From: Capitulum mitella
Lineage: Eukaryota > Arthropoda > Thecostraca > Pollicipedomorpha > Pollicipedidae
Direction: 5' to 3'
Assembly: GCA_030062745.1 (NCBI GenBank)
Contig: CP099854.1
Location: forward strand, 16,755,337-16,819,336
DNA length: 64,000 nt
Shown: positions 57,768 to 64,000 of the stretch, one piece after another
Numbering within the stretch: the stretch's first letter is position 1
How the letters are laid out: the number at the start of each line of letters is the position of its first letter
Position numbers and translations under genes: made by a program
The notes under the pieces: model-generated
The model's database searches: none
What the model was told of the DNA's origin: nothing
The model's input: only the letters and a program-made list of their open reading frames with translations

Positions 57768-60199
57768 TTAACCCGCGCACGACCGTGGGTCGGTTACGAT
57801 CATGCTCCACTGGGGGGAACAGTTCGCCGCCCCCCTCTAACTCACGAATGGCAGGTCGCACGATAAAAGTAAGCATACCGTTGGAAAGCTTGTGACGAGT
57901 AGAGCTCGACACTGGTCTCATCTTTGGTTTCAGATAATATGTAAGATATTTGCGCGCTATATCTGTTTGATCATAGCCGACTGCATGAAATCGAAAAATG
58001 GCCTACATCTCAAGTGCTGTGACTAGTAACGCAAAGGTAAAGACACCAGCACACAAGTAAAGGTCCGCAAATGCCGATACACATTAATTTCTCGGATTTG
58101 TTCAATGTATACACCGAAACGTCGAGTTAAAGACACGGCAATTTTCGCGCCGTCTGTCGGCGTGCGCCGCAGCCGTGCGCATTAACCCTATTCCCGGAGG
58201 GCTAGACGGTATGGTCGATTCCCGGCAGGGGCCGGATTCGGCCCCCCCCCTGAGATCTCGAGAACTACTCATCCGATTTCATCGCAACAAACGGCAATCG
58301 ATTTGCCGTGACGTGAACTACATTTTTATGAAAAAGAAATTTTTAAAATTTCGAAATTTGTGGATGCAGTGGGGCAAAAATGTCAAAATGGGGGGTGCTT
58401 TTGGACTTCTTATAACTCCGTTGTTTATAGATCGATTTCAATGAAACTGGCATGAAGCGAGAGATTATCGATAGGGCTTTTACCATGGGTCCGCAAATCT
58501 GAAATTTTCAGAAAATTCATGGGCGTTCACAGTGTTTCAAAAATAGGAGGATTGGTTTTCGTACAACTGAATGAACAAAAAAGGTAAAAACACTTTTTTG
58601 GCTTCTGCTAGTCATGCTATGCTAAAGAAGTAAAAATCACATTACAATGTCTATATAATGTTAGCATAGGCGGTGCCAGGGACATGAAAAAGGGGAACTG
58701 TTAAGGTCACACGTTTCTCAGATCAACTTGTGGCCTTTCACCTCAAATGACCTCCAGTGACCTTGGGGTCACCTGGAATGATCTAGTGTGCATTTAATAT
58801 TATCTGTAAATGTTTTCAATCATTTCAATTCACTCTATTTCAAAAATTTCATTTTATGGCTATTGTGATATAGGGTACGCGCACTGACATTTTAGGTCAT
58901 AGCTCCGTGATCTGACCTGATATCAAGCTGAAACTTGGTACACAAGTAGAGAGCACCTTTCTATGTCATATATATTTCGGGTTTAGCATTCGAAAAAACG
59001 GCACCAAAATTACTGCAAAAAAAATCAATTTTGAATTTTGACCTTGACCTGACCTTGTAAAGTGACCACACATAAACACAATTTTCTGTGCACATTGCCC
59101 AGCTATTTAGCTATACATTCATACAATGTTTTAAGTTCTAGCCTAAAAACTCTGTTTTTGGCAGCCATTTTTCTTTTACCCTCAACATGGCCAAAAATGA
59201 CCTGAGGTGCCTCCCAAAAACGTTGCCTGGCTCCGCTCCTGTGCAACGTAGAATTTTGAAATTTTGTCACAGCACGTAGAAAGAATAGCTAGGAAAAGTC
59301 AGCAAGTTTCGTGAAGCTGCGTTAACAATCCTGGAATTGGCAAGCAGAAAACCCGAGGGGGGGCGGATTCGGCCCCTCTGTTGCGAATAGGGTTAAGACA
59401 TTAACGGGAACTAATTTAAGTGTTCCTTTGTTTTCGCGACAAAAGCCTATTTATGTCAATTTCATTGATCTTGGTAGTTCCTATGATGGTATTTCATGCT
59501 TAAGTTTTGGAAAAGTTCATTAATTATCAATCTACACAATTGGTGGAGCTTTATTCGCGAGAGCCTGTTTATTTCCATAATATGCAATTCTTACAACTTT
59601 TTAAGGTTCCTGGTATTACTTACGTCTGTGCAGGCCAGTTCTGCCATTTTTTATCCATTCTGAGTAATTCATCGCCGATTTTGACGGTGGTGCATTTTGG
59701 CTCAGTACAATTATTCGTGACTTGACCTCAGGTCAATGGCTTGAAGTCATTGATACTTTGCCCAATGACGTTAACTTGATGTCTGCTTCATCCCATACTA
59801 AAAATGTTATGAAATATTCCATCAATTTCCGAAAAAACGACATCTGTTAAAAATGGGCCTGACCTTCGGTCAATGACCCGGAAAATTCCGAAAAATCTGA
59901 GATAGCAGATTTCTTGCATCTTTTAAGATCACTATTCCCTGGAAGTTTTATTGTGATATCTTGTTCTTCGTAAAAGTTAGAGGGCGCTAATTTTTTTTGG
60001 ACATAGGCCTGTTTGACCTGACCTAGGTCAGACACCTGACTTGACCTATGGTCAAAATTTCGATATTCGATAGGCGTAAAGGTAATAAAGCAAAAGGTAC
60101 ACAAAGTTTTGTGTCTCTGTGTTTGTTGGTTTTCTCGTAATCCCAGAAGAACCTCAGGTGGGCGGTCAACTGCCCCCCCCCCCGTCGGGACGGGATTAA
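57768..60199 (+). mobile_element. Family 2 TTAA element, copy 5, split by a family 1 element
   Basis: The left part 57768-58181 and right part 59397-60199 make one family 2 copy, bounded by TTAA at 57768-57771 and 60196-60199. The split falls just before the AACGGGAACTAATTT block. Confidence 0.9.
58182..59396 (+). mobile_element. Family 1 TTAA element, copy i, nested in family 2
   Basis: TTAA at 58182-58185 and 59393-59396, with otherwise well-kept ends and a GC hairpin. Removing it with one TTAA restores a continuous family 2 copy. Confidence 0.95.
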
Positions 60200-60752
60200 A
60201 AGAAGGAAAAAAGGCTAAGAAAAGAGCTAAGAACGCAAGCATTTACATGCATGTATACGTGACAAAGGTGAAAGCTCGCAAAAACATCTTTGTTGACATG
60301 ATCTTATTTGACAAGTCAGATCAAGGCCAGAAGTGTACATTCGATGTTACGCATGGTTAAAGCGCTTATTTGTAACAGTTAATAATGGAGGAAATATATA
60401 TGCATATATCTACATACATATGTATATGTCATAATTTACAACAATATATTTACTTAATTTTTATATTTCAGAACGATATCAGATAAGGGCACGAAGACAT
60501 GATTTAAGATGTCCGTTGGCGTACATCATATTACGATCATCTTGAGGAATACAGTCAGAGACATGAAATCCTTTCAGAATGATATGAAATAAACCCAAGG
60601 TGGTTTGCGTCATTTGCGTCATCTGAGGTCATTCGAGATGAAAGATCATGGGTTGGTAGAATGAAAATCTGACCATGTCAGCTCCCCTTTTACTTGTCTC
60701 TGGCATCGTCTATGACAACACCTTACATACTGTGTAAGAAGATTTATACTTC
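60200..60752. other. Spacer, unrecognised
   Basis: AT-rich with TACATACATATG words near 60400-60430. I see no gene. Confidence 0.35.
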
Positions 60753-61987
60753 TTAACCCGCTTCCGAATGGCGGTCGGCGCTGATCATGCTCGACTGGGG
60801 AGGGAGGGGGGCAGTTGAGCGCCCCCTGTAACTCACGAACAGTTGGTCGCACGATGAAAATAAGCACATTGTTGGAAAGCTCGTGAAAATTAGAGCTAAC
60901 AGCTTGTGTCATTTTTAGCTTTGGACAATATACAACCCATTTACGCCCTATATATATTTTCTCATAGCCGAGAGCAGGAGACCGTGAAACGGCCTGAATC
61001 TCAAGGGCTGTGACTGATAACGTCTAGGTAAAGGCAGCAACGCACAGGTAAAAGTCCGCAGATGTCAATGCACGTCTAATTTGTCTGATTTGTACAATAT
61101 ATACGCGGAAACATTGAGTTCAAGAGACGTCAATTTTCGTGCCGGTTGCCGGCGGCGCCGTAACCGTGCGCAGTACGAAAATGACGGGAAATGATTTTAG
61201 CGTTCCTCTATTTTCCCGGCATAAGCCAATCCATGTAAACTTTGTTGATCCTAGTGGTTCTTGTGATGGTTTCTCATGCTTAAAATTTGCAAAAATTCAT
61301 TAGCTACCAATCTTCACAACTACCGGAGCTCTATTCGCGAGAACTGTTTATTTCCAAACATGCAACTTTCTGGAACTTTTTGAGCTTCTTGGTATCATTT
61401 GGAAGCGTGAGAACCAGTTCTGCCATTTTCGGCCCGTCCTGAGTAATTTGTCGCTGATTTTGACGGCGATAAATTTTGGCTCATAACAGACATTCGTGAT
61501 CTGACCTCAGGCCAATAGCTGGAAGTCATAGTCATTAGTATTTTACCCATTGAGGGTAACTAGATATCTGCATTATTCCACACTAAAAGTGTTAGGAAAA
61601 GTTCCTTCCATTTCCGAAATACGACGACGACATGTCTCAAAAACGGGCTCGACCTCAGGTCAATGACCCGGAAAATTCCGAAAAATCCGAGATAGCAGAT
61701 TTGTTGCATCTATCAAGATATCTCATCCCTGGAACTTGCACCGTGATATCATGTTTTCTAAAAAAGTTACAGGATGCTAATCATTTTAAGCATTTTAGGT
61801 CTTCTTGATCTGACCTGGGTCAGACACCTGACTTGACTTGCGGTCAGCACTTTGACACAAGGTGTTAGAATGATCATGAAAAAGGTGCACAAAGTTTCGT
61901 GGCACTTGTTTATTTGCTCTCTTGCAATTCCGGAAAGAATCGTCAGGGGGCGGTCAACCGCCCTCGCCGCAGTCGGGGGAGGGCTAA
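60753..61987 (+). mobile_element. Family 2 TTAA element, copy 6
   Basis: The left end is TTAACCCGCTTCCGAATG at 60753; the right end is GGGGGAGGGCTAA (CTAA at 61984-61987). Confidence 0.85.
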
Positions 61988-62835
61988 CAATAAGACGACT
62001 CGTTGAAGGTAAAAATCGGCATGTAGCTTTTATATTACTTCCCTTAAAAAATACCGCCCTTTTTTCAAGCCCTGTGAAACCCTACGAACTTGCGCAAATT
62101 ATAGATATTTGGACTCACGTAGCCAGGAATCGGTCCAGGAAGGAGGGTAATCAGTTATGTCGTCCCCAACCAAGCCCATATTAGGAAAACTTTCCAGATT
62201 TCGTTTCTTCAGTTTCAGGGGAACCTGAAATAAAATCGGGCCAGGCTTTCGCCTCACTAAGAAATTTCCAACACAAACATGATAAATGGCATAGTTTGCA
62301 TATCGTTATTTCACCCCAATGTGACACATGCACCCTCATGGGAAAACATAGTCCCGTGGCAGGAACCTCGAAAGCCGTGCAAGAGTGCAAGCCGGCAGCC
62401 TTTGCGCTGGTTATTGCCAATCCCACGCATTTTCACTCCCTCCCTTTCTCCTCTGCTCTATTGGCTGCCTGACGTTTTTCCACGTAACTCCGAACTGGTA
62501 TCAGAAACCGATCGGTATGCAGTGGGCAGTCGGCCTCCCGTTTCGCTCCCGTGCGCGTCCGCTTAGGGCTGCTCGCTGAGGCCCCCTTCGGTTGCTTGCC
62601 CGTCGCTCCCTTGCACATCCGCTCATGGCTACTCGTGATGCTCACTCCTCTTTGTTTACCATCGTCCCCGCGCGCTGCTCAAAGGTACTCTCTGAGGTGC
62701 ACCTTTGTCGATTCCCTGCATTTTTTGCAACAAGATGGAATTCGCCGTTATGTATGTGGCCGAATTATGCCTACTTCATGTAACGCTGTTTCCATGCTAG
62801 CCACGTTTCTGTTGGTTGTCGGGTTAGGCGGAGGA
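61988..62835. other. Spacer with a short imperfect duplication
   Basis: CGCTCCCGTGCGCGTCCGCT at about 62543 and CGCTCCCTTGCACATCCGCT at about 62604 begin two copies of a 60-bp unit. No gene is recognised. Confidence 0.4.
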
Positions 62836-64000
62836 TTAACCCGTCGCTACTGGGGGGGGGGGCAGTGGACTGCCCCCCGAGGTTTTTCTGGGATTGCGAG
62901 AGAACGAACAATAACAGAGTCACCAAACTTTGTGTACCTTTTGCTTCATCAATTTTGCATCTCCTGTCAAAATGTTGACCTCAAGCCAGGTCAAGTGCCT
63001 GACCTAGGTCACTTTTTTGACACAGGTCAGGTCAAACAGACCTATGTCAAAAAAAGCTTAGCGCCCTCTAACTTTTTTGCAAAACAAGATAGCTCAATAA
63101 TACTTTCAAGGATTGGTGATGGTGATAGATGCAACAAATCTCCTATCCCAGATTTCTGGGATTTTTCCGGGTCACTGAACTACGATCAAGCCCATTTTTA
63201 TGAGATGTTTTTTTTCGACAATTGACGAAATATTTCACAACGTTTTTAGTGTGGAGTGAAGCAGACATCCAGTTACCGTCATTGGGCAAAGTATCAATGA
63301 CTTCCAGCCATTGACCTGAGGGCAGGTCACGAATAACTGTGGTAAGCTAAAATGTTCCACCGTCAAAATCGACGATGAATTACTCAGAATGGGCAGAAAA
63401 TGGCAGAACTAGCTTGCACAGACGTAACTAATAATTTTGGAAATGAACAGGCATTCGGGAATAAAGCTCCGCCAGTTGTGTAGATTGGTAACTAACGAAT
63501 TTTTCCAAAATTTAAGCATGAAAAATCATCGCAAGAACCACTAACATCATTAAAATTTACACAGATCGTCTTTTTTCGCGGAAATAAAGGAACGTTCAAA
63601 TTAGTTCCCGTCAATTTGTTACCGCATACGGCAGCGGCGCACGCCTACAGCTGGCGCGAGGATTGCCGTGTCTTTAACTCAACGTTTCGGCGTTTATCTT
63701 GAACAAATCTGGAAAATTAGACGTGTATCGGCACCCGGGGACCTTTACTTTTGCGCTGGTGCTTTCACCTATGCGTTATTAGTCACAGCCATTGAGATTC
63801 AGGCCATTTTTCGGTCTCATGCAGTCGGCTATGAGAAAACATATATAGGACGTAAATTGCGTACTTATTATCTAAAACTAAAAATGAGACCAGTTTCGAG
63901 CTCTACTCGTCACAAGCTTTCCAACGGTATGCTTATTTCTATCGTGCGACCAACCGTTCGTGAGTTAGAGGGGGGCCGGCAACAGCCCCCCCCCCCCAAT
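62836..64000 (-). mobile_element. Family 2 TTAA element, copy 7 (reverse, cut by window end)
   Basis: It starts TTAACCCGTCGCTACTG at 62836 and follows the family in reverse up to the last base, where the second GC-rich end is just beginning. It contains an everted TGACCTAGGTCA at 63000-63011. Confidence 0.9.

Overview
This is a stretch of animal nuclear genome, not bacterial or viral DNA. Genes are interrupted by GT-AG introns, there are no operons, and most of the window is decayed mobile DNA. An arthropod is the best guess, perhaps a marine crustacean. The hints are an antisense transposon-like protein of a type I recall from many arthropod genomes, a short TTAGG-type tract, and fucosyltransferase-like and mucin-like genes. 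The species assignment is inference only.

Layout. Bases 1-7100 are mostly unrecognised. They hold a 30-bp minisatellite (2270-2387), a good candidate for a promoter plus signal-peptide first exon (3450-3593) and an AT-rich tandem duplication (about 3889-4204). From 7.1 to 26 kb the window is dominated by one Ty3/Gypsy-type retroelement family in three broken copies (8410-13640, 14335-17340, 19455-26017). Copies 1 and 3 share a downstream module carrying a gene fragment on the opposite strand and ending in an exact 10-bp-arm palindrome. Between copies 2 and 3 lie two diverged fragments of a GT11 alpha-1,2-fucosyltransferase-like gene on the minus strand.

From 26.6 to 29.1 kb is the 3' part of a mucin-like gene on the plus strand: a Thr-rich exon built of 30-bp repeats, a perfect GTAAGT donor, a short last exon and poly(A) signals. 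From 29.5 to 64 kb the window is packed with two families of about 1.2-kb non-autonomous elements flanked by TTAA (piggyBac-like). Family 1 ends in TTAACCCTATTCCCGG and family 2 in TTAACCCGCGC. There is also a third repeat, C, of about 2.4 kb. Nested insertions and one paralogous empty site show directly that family 1 duplicates TTAA on insertion.

The best gene is a three-exon plus-strand gene (49504-49951, 52860-53010, 57337-57519). It encodes a type II membrane protein of an uncharacterised glycosyltransferase-like family. Its splice phases agree, its introns are filled with TTAA elements, and its C-terminus is not in view. With the fucosyltransferase fragments and the mucin-like gene, the recognisable genes share a theme of glycosylation and secreted glycoproteins, but nothing shows that they act together.
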